The notes: generated from the sequence alone by a model not told the origin. 64,000 nt of DNA from JAPWJZ01 sp965279315 (GCA_965279315.1 OZ257145.1:620001-684000); one strand, 5' to 3'. Shown: positions 27,151 to 36,356, counted from the stretch's first letter. Numbers and translations: made by a program.

Positions 27151-27179
27151 TTGACATAACGTGTGATTTTCGACATATT
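27151..27179 (+). promoter_or_regulatory. Candidate sigma-70 promoter
   Basis: A perfect TTGACA at 27151-27156, 17-base spacer and CATATT at 27174-27179, 40 bases before the DUF1003 start codon. AT-rich dyads (ATATTA...TAATAT, ATTGAT...ATCAAT) lie just upstream. Confidence 0.55.
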
Positions 27180-27218
27180 GGCATGGAATTTTTGTCTATA
27201 TGTATCGAGGACTTCCCC

Positions 27219-27731
27219 ATGAGCAGCACCGAACAATCCACCGCAACCGCACAGAACGCGCTGCTGAGCGCAGCGGAGGAAAAGCCCTCCCTGAGCCAGC
27301 GTTTCGCCGATGCGGTGACGGGCGCGATGGGGTCGTGGAAATTCGTCATCGGCCAAGCCGTCGTCCTCGCCGCATGGATCACGCTGAACACGACAACGAT
27401 CGTCCCGCTGCCGCATTGGGACCCGAACCTGATCCTGCTCAACCTTGCGCTGTCGACCGAAGCGGCATTCGCGGGCGCATTCATTTTGATGAGCCAGAAC
27501 CGCCGGTCGGAGAGAGACCGCGAGACGGCGGAGAACGATTACAAGGTCGACCTTGCTTCCGACCGCACGGTGCAGGAGCTGAACCGCAAGATGGACACGC
27601 TGCTGGCCGCGCTGCCGCCCGACACGCTGAAAGCGGCGGCCGAAGCATTGCGCGCCATGCCCGCCTCCACCAACGATAACGCGGATGCGGCGAAACCTCT
27701 GAAACGCACGGCAAATCAGGCGCCGAAATAA
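27219..27731 (+). CDS. DUF1003 family inner-membrane protein
   Basis: 170 residues. The core matches the DUF1003 layout: RFADAVTGAMGSWKFVIGQ, first membrane helix AVVLAAWITLN, WDPNLILLNLALSTEAAFAG with the second helix, then the conserved SQNRRSERDRETAENDYKVDL. A cytoplasmic coiled region and a polar tail follow. Function of the family is unknown. ATG at 27219 is chosen for GAGG 8 bases upstream; an in-frame ATG at 27183 lacks one. It stands alone between two terminators. Confidence 0.88.
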   Translation: MSSTEQSTATAQNALLSAAEEKPSLSQRFADAVTGAMGSWKFVIGQAVVLAAWITLNTTTIVPLPHWDPNLILLNLALSTEAAFAGAFILMSQNRRSERDRETAENDYKVDLASDRTVQELNRKMDTLLAALPPDTLKAAAEALRAMPASTNDNADAAKPLKRTANQAPK

Positions 27732-27744
27732 AAATCGCAAACAC

Positions 27745-27779
27745 AAAAAAGCCCCGACATCACTGTCGGGGCTTTTTTT
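27745..27779. terminator. Bidirectional Rho-independent terminator
   Basis: AAAAAAGCCCCGACA, loop TCAC, TGTCGGGGCTTTTTT. It serves the plus-strand DUF1003 gene and the convergent minus-strand gene ending at 27797. Confidence 0.93.
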
Positions 27780-27796
27780 AATCCGAAGTCTTCCGC

Positions 27797-28153
27797 TTAA
27801 TTCGTCGGGCCTTTTTTCAGCAGGCCGTCGAGCGGCGTCACCAGATGCACGCCCACGATATCGCGGGTGTAGCTGGCGGGCCAGGGTTGGATATGCGCGC
27901 CCTTCAGGTTGAAGTCGTAGGTCAGGCCCTTCACGATGGGCGTGCCGTCGAGGTTGTTATAAGTATTGAACGTGCCGGCGGTCGTGTGGATTTCCTGGCT
28001 GCGCGCGCCGTCGGTGGAACGCGTGGTTTCCACGATGCCGGTCACTTTCGCGCGCACGGCTTCGGGCTCGTCTTTTAATTCGTAATAAGCGCCGGGGCCG
28101 GCCATGCCGCCCCATACCAATGCCGCGCCCAGAAAGATGCTTGATAATTTCAT
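27797..28153 (-). CDS. Small exported protein, hypothetical
   Basis: 118 residues with an N-terminal hydrophobic segment (MKLSSIFLGAALVWGGMAG) that is either a signal peptide or an anchor. The mature part, about 95 residues, looks beta-rich (VRAKVTGIVETT, TTAGTFNTYNNL, YDFNLKGAHIQPWP). It somewhat resembles small exported DUF1523-like proteins, but I cannot assign it. A GGAGAGCAAC site precedes the ATG. Divergent from lpxC, across a perfect palindrome at 28243-28265. Confidence 0.65.
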   Translation of the reverse strand: MKLSSIFLGAALVWGGMAGPGAYYELKDEPEAVRAKVTGIVETTRSTDGARSQEIHTTAGTFNTYNNLDGTPIVKGLTYDFNLKGAHIQPWPASYTRDIVGVHLVTPLDGLLKKGPTN

Positions 28154-28242
28154 GTTGCTCTCCGTTATAATTATGGCAAGAAATAATGCCCGTCACTGCA
28201 GAGTCTTATGCCCCGGATTCGCCTTCTATATCAAGCGGTTAA

Positions 28243-28265
28243 TTTTGTAACACTCTGTTACAAAA
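28243..28265. promoter_or_regulatory. Perfect 10-bp palindrome, operator-like
   Basis: TTTTGTAACA at 28243-28252, spacer CTC, TGTTACAAAA at 28256-28265. It sits in the 199-base divergent interval between the small exported protein gene and lpxC. The rest of that interval has no gene. The symmetry and odd spacer suit a dimeric repressor; no T run on either side makes a terminator less likely. Confidence 0.5.
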
Positions 28266-28352
28266 GGTGACTTCTGATGCGCCGCCGCATTTGATACCAA
28301 GGTAGCAGGAAGTCCTTTCCTAACAGCTTCATCAACAACGGTTTTTCATCAA

Positions 28353-29300
28353 ATGTTGACCTCGGTTTACCAGCACACGATCCTGAATGCCTTCACCGTC
28401 ACCGGCGTCGGCGTCCATTCCGGCGCGACCGCGAACATGACGGTCAAGCCCGCAGGAACATCCGAAGGCATCACCTTCATCCGCACCGATGTGACCGACA
28501 AGAACAACGTGATCCCCGCCCGCTGGAATGCGGTCGTCGACACCAAACTCTGCACCGTGCTGGCGAACAAGGCCGGCGTGACGATTTCGACCATCGAACA
28601 CCTGATGTCGGCATTCGCGGCATTAGGCATCGACAACGCGACCGTCGAAATCGACGGGCCAGAAATTCCGATCATGGACGGCAGCGCCGTTGCCTTCGTG
28701 CAGGCGATTGATAAAGCAGGCCTGCTGCGCCAGCAATCGCGCCGTCACGTCCTGCGCGTGCTGAAAACCGTGTCGTATCAGGAAGGCGAGAAAGAAGTGT
28801 TCCTGTCGCCCGCCGACGGCCAGTTCTTCGGCTTCGAGATTTCCTTTGATAACGCCCTGATCGGCCGCCAGAAATTCACCCATGCGCTGAAGGAAGAGGC
28901 CTATCGCGGCGATATCGCGGCGGCGCGCACCTTCGGCTTCCTGCATGAAGTCGAGGCACTTCGTAAAATGGGCCTGGCACGCGGCGGTTCGCTTGACAAC
29001 GCCATCGTCATTGACGGCGACAAGGTGCTGAACGAAGGCGGTTTGCGCTTCAAAAACGAATTCGTGCGCCACAAGATCTTGGATGCCATCGGCGACATCT
29101 ACCTGATGGGCGTCCAGCTGATCGGCCATTACCATGGCGTCAAGGCCGGCCATGCCATGAACAACAAGATCCTGCATGTGCTGTTTTCCCAGCCCGACGC
29201 CTTTGAAATCGTCGAACTGGGCGCGAATGCCCCCCGCCATGCCATCCCCGCCGCCCCCGTCTATGCCGAAGCCGAACGCGCCGTCGCGGTCGTCGCTTAA
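28353..29300 (+). CDS. lpxC: UDP-3-O-acyl-N-acetylglucosamine deacetylase
   Basis: Committed Zn-dependent step of lipid A synthesis. 315 residues: GVGVHSG, the Zn ligand H in STIEHLMSAFAALGIDN, IDGPEIPIMDGSA, ARTFGFL, and the second Zn region FVRHKILDAIGDIYLMG with the catalytic His in GHYHGVKAGHAMNNK. Separated from ftsZ only by DUF1003 and a small gene, close to the common ftsZ-lpxC order. A CCCGC/GCGGG hairpin after the stop is a weak terminator candidate. Confidence 0.97.
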   Translation: MLTSVYQHTILNAFTVTGVGVHSGATANMTVKPAGTSEGITFIRTDVTDKNNVIPARWNAVVDTKLCTVLANKAGVTISTIEHLMSAFAALGIDNATVEIDGPEIPIMDGSAVAFVQAIDKAGLLRQQSRRHVLRVLKTVSYQEGEKEVFLSPADGQFFGFEISFDNALIGRQKFTHALKEEAYRGDIAAARTFGFLHEVEALRKMGLARGGSLDNAIVIDGDKVLNEGGLRFKNEFVRHKILDAIGDIYLMGVQLIGHYHGVKAGHAMNNKILHVLFSQPDAFEIVELGANAPRHAIPAAPVYAEAERAVAVVA

Positions 29301-29372
29301 GCCCGCTTGCGGGATGGTTTTGGGGCGTTTTTCCCACTTTTAATGGGCTTTGAAAGCATGGTATAAAAAGCC

Positions 29373-30230
29373 ATGACCAAGCGTTTCACATTTGTTCCGC
29401 AAATCCTGTCTCCCGCCCGCGCGGTTGCGGTCGCCTGCCTGATGTCGGCGGTTGTGCTGACCGGCTGCGCGACCAAGGAAGAAAAAGACGCCGCCGAGCT
29501 GGCGAAGGAAGAACAGGTTCCGGTCGAGATCCTCTACAACAAGGCGCGCGAAACGCTGGAGGCCGGCGATTATTCCAAGGCCGCATTGCGCTTTGACGAC
29601 GTCGACCGCCAATACCCCTATTCGCAGTGGGCGACGCGCGGGCAGCTGATGTCCGGCTATTCGCAATACAAGAACCTGAAATACAACGAGGCCGTGCTGG
29701 CGCTCGACCGCTTTATCGACCTGCATCCGGGCGACCCCAACGTCGTCTATGCCTATTACTTGCGCGCGCTATGCTATTACGAACAGATTTCCGACGTGCG
29801 CCGCGACCAGCGCATGACGCAGCTGGCGCTCGACAACCTGAAAAACGTCGTGGAGCGTTTCCCCGACAGCAAATATGCGCGCGACGCGAGCCTGAAGATC
29901 GACCTGACGCAGGACCACCTGGCGGGCAAGGAAATGGAAATCGGCCGCTATTACCTGGAGCGCCGCCAGTACCATGCCGCCATCCCGCGTTTCCAGCGCG
30001 TGCTCGACAATTACCAGACGACGACCCATGTGCCCGAAGCGCTGCACCGCATGACGGAGGCGTATCTGTCGCTGGGCCTGCGCGACGAGGCGAAGAAAAC
30101 CGCCGCCATCCTCGGCTATAACTATCCGCAGAGCAGCTGGTACAAGGACAGCTTCCGGCTGTTCAACAAAGATTACAAGGAAGGCGTTGAACCTTCCATT
30201 TATGACCGCACCATCGGGAAAATTTTCTAG
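29373..30230 (+). CDS. bamD: Outer-membrane assembly lipoprotein BamD
   Basis: Essential TPR lipoprotein of the BAM complex that folds outer-membrane proteins. 285 residues: signal peptide with lipobox LTGC (lipidated C32), then about five TPR-like repeats (ILYNKARETLEAGDYSKAALRF and following), ending IYDRTIGKIF. The order lpxC-bamD-recN-ligA is common in alphaproteobacteria. It is 13 bases upstream of recN. Confidence 0.95.
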   Translation: MTKRFTFVPQILSPARAVAVACLMSAVVLTGCATKEEKDAAELAKEEQVPVEILYNKARETLEAGDYSKAALRFDDVDRQYPYSQWATRGQLMSGYSQYKNLKYNEAVLALDRFIDLHPGDPNVVYAYYLRALCYYEQISDVRRDQRMTQLALDNLKNVVERFPDSKYARDASLKIDLTQDHLAGKEMEIGRYYLERRQYHAAIPRFQRVLDNYQTTTHVPEALHRMTEAYLSLGLRDEAKKTAAILGYNYPQSSWYKDSFRLFNKDYKEGVEPSIYDRTIGKIF

Positions 30231-30243
30231 GAAGGCGTAAGGC

Positions 30244-31926
30244 ATGCTGACAAGCCTGACCATCCAGAACATCGTGCTGATCGACCGCCTGCAGCTGGAG
30301 GCCGGTGACGGCTTGCTCGCGCTGACCGGCGAGACGGGCGCCGGGAAATCCATCCTGCTTGACGCACTCGGCCTTGCGCTGGGCGCCCGCGCCGACAGCG
30401 GCCTTGTGCGCCATGGCGAAGACCAGGCCGCCGCAACCGCCTGCTTCGATATCCCCGCAAAACATCCCGTCAACGCGCTGCTGCGCGAAAAAGAAATCGC
30501 CGTATCGGACACGCTGATTTTGCGCCGCACGCTGGGCCGCGACGGCCGCAGCAAGGCCTTCATCAATGACGCGCCCGTGGGCGTGCAGTTGCTGAAAGAC
30601 ATCGGCGCGCTGCTGGTGGAGGTGCATGGCCAGTTTGAAACCCACGGCCTGCTCGACCCCGCAACGCATCTGGGCGTACTGGACGTTTATGCCGGCATCG
30701 ATTCAGCCCCCATTCGCGCCGCATGGAAAACATGGCGGCAGGCAAAGGAACGCTTTGACCGCGCGATGTCGGATATCGAATCCGCGCGGATGCAGGAAGA
30801 TTATTTGCGCTATACGGTCGCCGAGCTGGAAAAGATCGACCCGCAACCGGGCGAGGACTCCGTGCTGTCGGAAAAACGCCAGCTGCTGATGAACCGCGAA
30901 AAAATGTCGGGCGCGTTCGGGCAGGCGACGAACATCATCGAAAGCGAAACCGGGCTGCAGGGCCAGATGGGCAAGCTGCAGGCCGTGCTGGAACGGCTGA
31001 GCGACAAAGACCCGCAGGTGAAGCCGCTGGTGGAAGCACTCGGCCGCGCGCAGGCGGAAATTTCGGATATCGGCTGGCAGATCGAAAAAATCCGCTCGGC
31101 GGCGGAGCGCAGCACGGAACGACTGGAGGATATCGAGGAGCGTTATTTCGCGCTGAAAGAAATCGCCAAGAAACACCGCACGACCGTCGACGGCCTTGCC
31201 GCGATTTACGAGGACCTGTCGCAAAAACTGCGCCTGATCACCAATCAGGAAGAAGCGCTGGCCGAAATGCAAAAAGCCACAGCCGCCGCCCGCACCGTTT
31301 ATATGGCAGAGGCCGAAAAGGCGACCGCGAAACGCCAGAAGGCTTCGGCAAAACTTGCCAAGGCCGTGAATGCCGAACTGCCCGACCTGAAACTCGACAA
31401 GGCGAAAATCACCGTTGTCTGCGACAAGGCGGCGGACGAAAACGGCTGGTCGCCCGAAGGCTTCGACCATGTGCAATTCATGATCTCGACCAACCCCAAT
31501 ACGCCCCCCGGCGCGCTGCACAAGGTGGCCTCGGGCGGGGAACTCAGCCGCTTCATGCTCGCGCTGAAAGTGATCTTGGCGGAAACCAGCAGCATCCCGA
31601 CCCTGATATTCGACGAAGTCGATGCGGGCATCGGCGGCGCGACGGCGGATGCGGTGGGCGAACGCCTGCAGCGCCTTGCCAAGGATTATCAGGTGCTGGT
31701 CGTGACGCATAGCCCGCAAGTGGCCGCCCGCGCCGCCAACCACTGGCATGTGGCAAAATCCGAGAAAAAAGGCACCGTCACCACGCGCATCCTGCCGCTG
31801 GTCGCCGTGAACGAACGCCAGGAAGAAATCGCCCGCATGCTGTCGGGCGCCGAAATCACCAAGGAAGCCCGCGCACAGGCGGCGAAGCTGCTGGAAAACC
31901 ACCCCCGCCGTGCGGCCAACGCTTAA
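30244..31926 (+). CDS. recN: DNA repair ATPase RecN
   Basis: SMC-like protein in double-strand break repair. 560 residues: Walker A GETGAGKS at 29-36, coiled-coil arms in the middle (about 150-370), C-terminal ABC signature KVASGGELSRFMLALK, Walker B TLIFDEVDAGIGG and the D/H-loop region VVTHSPQVAA. Downstream of bamD with GGAAGGCGTAAGGC before the ATG. Confidence 0.96.
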   Translation: MLTSLTIQNIVLIDRLQLEAGDGLLALTGETGAGKSILLDALGLALGARADSGLVRHGEDQAAATACFDIPAKHPVNALLREKEIAVSDTLILRRTLGRDGRSKAFINDAPVGVQLLKDIGALLVEVHGQFETHGLLDPATHLGVLDVYAGIDSAPIRAAWKTWRQAKERFDRAMSDIESARMQEDYLRYTVAELEKIDPQPGEDSVLSEKRQLLMNREKMSGAFGQATNIIESETGLQGQMGKLQAVLERLSDKDPQVKPLVEALGRAQAEISDIGWQIEKIRSAAERSTERLEDIEERYFALKEIAKKHRTTVDGLAAIYEDLSQKLRLITNQEEALAEMQKATAAARTVYMAEAEKATAKRQKASAKLAKAVNAELPDLKLDKAKITVVCDKAADENGWSPEGFDHVQFMISTNPNTPPGALHKVASGGELSRFMLALKVILAETSSIPTLIFDEVDAGIGGATADAVGERLQRLAKDYQVLVVTHSPQVAARAANHWHVAKSEKKGTVTTRILPLVAVNERQEEIARMLSGAEITKEARAQAAKLLENHPRRAANA

Positions 31927-31930
31927 AATT

Positions 31931-34006
31931 ATGCCGCCGAAAAAAAACAAATCACCCGCCGCCGATACGCTCAACCCCATGGAAGCCACGCTGGAGGCCG
32001 ATACGCTGCGCCGCCAGTTAAAGCGGCACGACAAGGCATACCACCAGAAAGACGCGCCGGAAATTTCGGACGCCGAATATGACGCGCTGAAAAACCGACT
32101 GCGGGAGATCGAAGCGGCTTTCCCCAATCTGGTCACACCCGATAGCCCGACGCAGACGGTGGGCTATGCCCCGTTGCGCGAATTCAAGAAAATCCGCCAT
32201 GCGGTGCCTATGCTGTCGCTGTCGAACAGCTTTGCCGATGAAGACGTGACGGATTTTGTTGATCGCATACGCAAGTTCCTGCTGATACCCGATGCGCAAA
32301 AAGTGGAGGTGCTGGCGGAGCCGAAGATCGACGGCCTTTCCTGCTCGCTCCGTTATGAAGGCGGAAAACTGGTTCATGCCGCGACGCGCGGCGATGGCGA
32401 AGAGGGCGAAGACGTCACCGAAAACGTGAAAACCATCAAATCCGTGCCGCAAGCCCTGCCGAAGGATGTACCGGATGTGCTGGAGGTGCGCGGCGAAATT
32501 TACATGACGCGGGAAGATTTCCGCGCACTCAACCGCGCACAGGAAGAAGCGGGCGAGAAGGTTTTCGCCAACCCGCGCAACGGCGCGGCGGGGTCCTTGC
32601 GCCAGCTGGATGTGCGCATCACGGCAAAACGCCCGCTTCGCTTTTACGGTTATGCTCTGGGCGAAGTTTCCGCCCCCTTCGCCGACACGCAGGAAGGCGT
32701 GCGCCAGAAATTAAAAAAATGGGGCTTCGATGTTCCCGTGCCGTCGACCGTGGCGGGCAGCGGGGCAGAGCTGCTGGCCTTCCATGAAAAGGTTTATCAC
32801 GCACGGCCTGAAATTCCGTATGACCTTGACGGCGTTGTGTACAAGGTCAACGACCTTGACTACCAGAAACGCCTTGGTTTTATCAGCCGCAGTCCCCGCT
32901 GGGCGACGGCGCATAAATTTCCGGCGGAGCAGGCCGAAACGATCCTGAAGAAAATTTCCATCCAAGTCGGGCGCACGGGCGTCTTGACGCCGGTTGCGGA
33001 ACTGGAACCCGTGAATGTCGGCGGCGTGATGGTCGGGCGCGCGACGCTGCATAACGAGGACGAGATCGGCCGCAAGGGCGTGTATGAGGGCGCGCGCATC
33101 ATCATCCAACGCGCGGGCGACGTGATCCCGCAGGTCGTGCGCGTCGTGAACCCGCAGCCGGACAAGGTTTACAAATTCCCCGCCACCTGCCCCGAATGCG
33201 GCAGTCTTGCGGTGCGCGAAGAAGACGAAGCGGCAACACGCTGCACGGGCGGGCTTGTCTGCCCCGCGCAGGCGGTGGAGCGGCTGAAACATTTCGTGTC
33301 GAAATATGCTTTCGATATCGAAGGCCTCGGCGAAAAAATCATCAAGGAATTCTGGGACGAGGGCATTATCAGGATGCCCGGCGACATTTTCCGGCTGGAA
33401 AAACACGCCGATGCGCTGAAAACCCGCGAGGGCTGGGGCGAGCTGTCGGTCAAGAACCTGCTGGCCGCCGTGGAAGAGCGCCGCACCATCGGCCTTGACC
33501 GTTTCATTTATGCGCTTGGCATCCGGCAGGTGGGGCAGGCGACGGCGCGCAAGCTTGCGCTGCATTACACCAGCCTCGATCATCTATTGGCCCAAATGGC
33601 GGAGGCGCAGGACCATGCCGGCACTGCCTATAACGCGCTGGATGATATCGGTGATATCGGCGCATCTATGGCAGAGGATATTGTCGCGTTTTTTGCGGAG
33701 AAGCATAACCTTGCGGTTATCCATGACCTGCAAAAAGAATTGACCGTGAAGGATTTCGAACGCCCCAAGACGGTCGAATCCGCAGTCACCGGCAGGACGG
33801 TCGTTTTCACCGGCAAACTGACCAGGATGGGTCGCGACGAAGCGAAGGCGCAAGCGGAAAGCATGGGCGCGAAAGTTGCAGGCGCGGTATCGAAAAACAC
33901 CGATTACCTGATCGCGGGCGAAGACGCAGGTTCCAAAATCAAAAAAGCGGCCGAACTGGGCGTGAAGGTATTGACCGAGGATGAATGGCTGGCGCTGATC
34001 GCCTAA
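31931..34006 (+). CDS. ligA: NAD-dependent DNA ligase
   Basis: Seals nicks in replication and repair. 691 residues from ATG at 31931: domain Ia (DKAYHQKDAPEISDAEYD), adenylated lysine K132 in EPKIDGLSCSLRYEGG, HPRNGAAGSLRQLD-type segment (ANPRNGAAGSLRQLD), OB fold, Cys4 zinc finger (CPECGSLAV ... C ... C), helix-hairpin-helix repeats and C-terminal BRCT (VFTGKLTRMGRDEAKAQAESMGA). No good ribosome site is seen; GTG at 31910, within recN, is the alternative start. Confidence 0.96.
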   Translation: MPPKKNKSPAADTLNPMEATLEADTLRRQLKRHDKAYHQKDAPEISDAEYDALKNRLREIEAAFPNLVTPDSPTQTVGYAPLREFKKIRHAVPMLSLSNSFADEDVTDFVDRIRKFLLIPDAQKVEVLAEPKIDGLSCSLRYEGGKLVHAATRGDGEEGEDVTENVKTIKSVPQALPKDVPDVLEVRGEIYMTREDFRALNRAQEEAGEKVFANPRNGAAGSLRQLDVRITAKRPLRFYGYALGEVSAPFADTQEGVRQKLKKWGFDVPVPSTVAGSGAELLAFHEKVYHARPEIPYDLDGVVYKVNDLDYQKRLGFISRSPRWATAHKFPAEQAETILKKISIQVGRTGVLTPVAELEPVNVGGVMVGRATLHNEDEIGRKGVYEGARIIIQRAGDVIPQVVRVVNPQPDKVYKFPATCPECGSLAVREEDEAATRCTGGLVCPAQAVERLKHFVSKYAFDIEGLGEKIIKEFWDEGIIRMPGDIFRLEKHADALKTREGWGELSVKNLLAAVEERRTIGLDRFIYALGIRQVGQATARKLALHYTSLDHLLAQMAEAQDHAGTAYNALDDIGDIGASMAEDIVAFFAEKHNLAVIHDLQKELTVKDFERPKTVESAVTGRTVVFTGKLTRMGRDEAKAQAESMGAKVAGAVSKNTDYLIAGEDAGSKIKKAAELGVKVLTEDEWLALIA

Positions 34007-34248
34007 GCGCCCAGCTTTCCCTTTGCGGCCTTTTTCAGGGCGATCAAGTCATCCAGCGCCTTGTTCACCTCATCCGACATTTCGCGGCGTTCCAGGAAAT
34101 CGCGGCCGCCGGCGTTGCGCGTGAGCGACATTTCCAGTGCGCGTGACAGGATATCGGCAATCGCGACGTCTTTCTGGTCGAGCGCAAGGCGCATCGCTTG
34201 CGTCACAAGGTCGCTGAGACGCTGGTACTGTTTTTTATTGTCGGGCAT
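34003..34248 (-). CDS. Hypothetical 81-aa helical protein
   Basis: Predicted almost entirely helical (LSDLVTQAMRLALDQKDV, LSRALEMSLTR, EVNKALDDLIALKKAAKG). No signal or membrane segment. Converges on ligA, overlapping it by 4 bases. No family recognised. The ATG at 34248 lies 58 bases from the end of the hydrolase gene read in the same direction, so co-transcription is possible. Confidence 0.6.
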   Translation of the reverse strand: MPDNKKQYQRLSDLVTQAMRLALDQKDVAIADILSRALEMSLTRNAGGRDFLERREMSDEVNKALDDLIALKKAAKGKLGA

Positions 34249-34306
34249 TCATTCACACTCTCAGGATAGTTTTTTTATAGAATCGTTTGTTCCCGCTTCA
34301 GCAGGC

Positions 34307-35323
34307 TTACATGCCGGGGGGGCGTGGCTTGCTGGGCGGGTTAGGCTTTTTTGGCGCGGGCGGCGCGAGGCTGAGCGTGACGCGGTCGTTCAGGAAACCA
34401 TCGACTTCCTTCAGCCATTTGTCGCGCAGCTCGTCGCGTTCCATCCAGATTTCATGCTTGGCGTCGGCGATTTCGAATTTCTTCGCGTTCGGCAGCAGGG
34501 TCAGCGCGCGGTCCTGCGCGGCGCGGTCGACGATTTTTTCCTGGCCGGCGATTTCCATCAAAATGGGCGTCTTGATCGCCTTCAGGTAATCCTCGTCGTT
34601 CAGCACGTCGATGGATGAAAAGGTGTGGTAGACCCAGCCATAGGTCGCATCGCCGATTTTCAGTTTGTCGTTCGCCTTGACGTTTTCATTGTCGACAGCG
34701 AAGCGCGCCGGGTCGCTGGTCTTGTTGTTGTTCTTGAATTCTTCTTCGGCCCAGTCGGCGCCGCCGGGAATGTATTTTTCGAGGTAGTTGCCGGCCTTGG
34801 CGAATTTCGCCATCTGGCGCGCCAGTTTTTTCGGCATCCCGTTCGTCACGATATCGATCATGGGCGAGGTGAGGATGGCGGAATCAAACACGCCGTCATG
34901 TTCGTTCAGGTAACGCAACCCGATATGCGCGCCCATCGAATGGCCCATATAGACGAGCGGTTTTTTGGCGGCAGGTTCGACGATCGTGGTGACGAACTGG
35001 TGCAGCGTCGCGATCTGTTCGTCATATCCTTCCTGATGCGCCTTTTGCGGGCTCGCCTTGATGAACCGCTCCGACCCGCCCTGACCGCGCCAGTCCATCA
35101 TGTAGACGTCGAAGCCGCGGCTGTTCAGGTCGCGCATGACCTCGTAATATTTCTCGATATTCTCGCGGAAACCGCTGCCGATGACGATGCTGCCTTTTGC
35201 GACACCGTCGGCTTTCGATACGCCATAGCGTATGTCCGCGCCCTTGGCATTCTTGAAATGCCCTTCGGTGAAATTCGGCGGCTGGTTGAATTTTGCTGGC
35301 AACATCCCGTTAAGGTCTCCCAT
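34307..35323 (-). CDS. Alpha/beta hydrolase, monoglyceride lipase-like (first of tandem pair)
   Basis: 338 residues of the serine aminopeptidase S33 / Hydrolase_4 type. Nucleophile elbow VYMGHSMGAHIGL, lid region about 170-235, acid in GQEKIVDRAA and catalytic His in AKHEIWMERDE. DWRGQGGSER matches the monoacylglycerol lipase/lysophospholipase pattern. No signal peptide. Pro-rich C-terminus (PAPKKPNPPSKPRPPG). The ATG at 35323 overlaps the upstream paralogue by 14 bases but has no ribosome site; ATG at 35305 (MLPAKF) follows GGAG and is the alternative. Confidence 0.82.
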   Translation of the reverse strand: MGDLNGMLPAKFNQPPNFTEGHFKNAKGADIRYGVSKADGVAKGSIVIGSGFRENIEKYYEVMRDLNSRGFDVYMMDWRGQGGSERFIKASPQKAHQEGYDEQIATLHQFVTTIVEPAAKKPLVYMGHSMGAHIGLRYLNEHDGVFDSAILTSPMIDIVTNGMPKKLARQMAKFAKAGNYLEKYIPGGADWAEEEFKNNNKTSDPARFAVDNENVKANDKLKIGDATYGWVYHTFSSIDVLNDEDYLKAIKTPILMEIAGQEKIVDRAAQDRALTLLPNAKKFEIADAKHEIWMERDELRDKWLKEVDGFLNDRVTLSLAPPAPKKPNPPSKPRPPGM

Positions 35324-36293
35324 GTTGCGGCGGCACTGCTTTCGGCGGCACCGGTTTCAGTTTCACTTGGTCTGCAATAAATCCGTCAATCTCGCGCCAC
35401 CACGCCTTGCGCTGCGTGTCGCGATCGATCCACAGCGCGTGGAGGCCCCCGTCAATTTCCACCGTCCTGGCATTCGGCACAAGGCGTCCGGCGCGGCGCA
35501 CGGAATCGTTATCGATCACATCGTCGCTCTTGCCGATGCCGAACAGCACAGGCGTCTTGATGGCGCGCAGGAAATTTTCATCTGCGGTTTTTTCGGTCGA
35601 TTTGAACAGGCTGTCGACATAGCCGATCGTGGGGTCTTCGGCCTTCAGCTTGTCGTTCAGCAGCATGAATGCCTTGTGCAGGCCCATGCGGACGGGATTT
35701 TTCTCCCGCATATCCTTGCGCTCCGCCGTCAATTGGCGCGTGAGTGCGCGGCGGCCGTCCTTGATACGCTGGTTCGCAAGGCCGCCTTCGACGGCGGCGG
35801 CGAAGGCCTGCTTCATCAGGTCTTTCGACGTGCCCATGGGGCGCATTTCGACGAGCGGCGTGGCGAGGATCGCGAAATTGAAATCGGACTGGTTCTGTTC
35901 GAGGTAGCGCAGCGCCACCTGCCCGCCCATGCTATGCGTGCTGAGGAACAGCGGCTGTGATTTATCGAAGACCACGATTTCCTGACGGAATTTGCGCAGG
36001 TCTTCGATATGGTCTTCGACCGTCTGGCCTTTTTTGAGCGGGCCGGCGTTTTTTTCGGAGCCGCCATGCCCCGCCCAGTCCATCATCCACACCGCATAGC
36101 CGCGGTCGAGGTATTCGTGGATGGTTTCGTGATAGGCCTCGCGGAAATCGGCGTAACCGGTCGTGATGACGACCGTGCCTTTTTTCTCGCCCGCAGGTTC
36201 GGCGTGGCCATAGCGGATCTTTTTACCAGTTGTGCTGGTAAATTGATCCTCCTGCCATCCGTCCGGTTCGAAAAACCGGTTTAAACGCGCCAT
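35310..36293 (-). CDS. Alpha/beta hydrolase, monoglyceride lipase-like (second of tandem pair)
   Basis: 327 residues, homologous to its downstream neighbour throughout: DWAGHGGSEKN, nucleophile LFLSTHSMGGQVALRYLE, acid near GKSDDVIDNDS, His in GGLHALWIDRDT, and a Pro-rich tail. The serine motif is T-H-S-M-G instead of G-H-S-M-G. First gene of the pair; a palindrome at 36337-36356 lies 44 bases upstream. Substrate unknown; lysophospholipid or acylglycerol is a family-level guess. Confidence 0.82.
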   Translation of the reverse strand: MARLNRFFEPDGWQEDQFTSTTGKKIRYGHAEPAGEKKGTVVITTGYADFREAYHETIHEYLDRGYAVWMMDWAGHGGSEKNAGPLKKGQTVEDHIEDLRKFRQEIVVFDKSQPLFLSTHSMGGQVALRYLEQNQSDFNFAILATPLVEMRPMGTSKDLMKQAFAAAVEGGLANQRIKDGRRALTRQLTAERKDMREKNPVRMGLHKAFMLLNDKLKAEDPTIGYVDSLFKSTEKTADENFLRAIKTPVLFGIGKSDDVIDNDSVRRAGRLVPNARTVEIDGGLHALWIDRDTQRKAWWREIDGFIADQVKLKPVPPKAVPPQHGRP

Positions 36294-36336
36294 GCGGGGG
36301 CTCTTTCAATTGCCTGGAAGCAGAGACGAGTATACT

Positions 36337-36356
36337 TGGAAATAAACTTATTTCCA
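36337..36356. promoter_or_regulatory. Operator-like palindrome upstream of the hydrolase pair
   Basis: TGGAAATAA and TTATTTCCA separated by AC. On the minus strand a TATACT (-10-like, 36329-36334) lies directly downstream, so the dyad would cover the -35 region of the hydrolase promoter. The rest of the 36294-36477 interval holds a small GCTGC-GAC-GCAGC hairpin after pntB and no gene. Confidence 0.4.

Noticed and set aside
30703..32136. 477-residue minus-strand open frame opposite recN/ligA
   Set aside because: It spans two well-supported genes on the other strand, has shadow-type composition rich in Arg, His and Phe, and no ribosome site.
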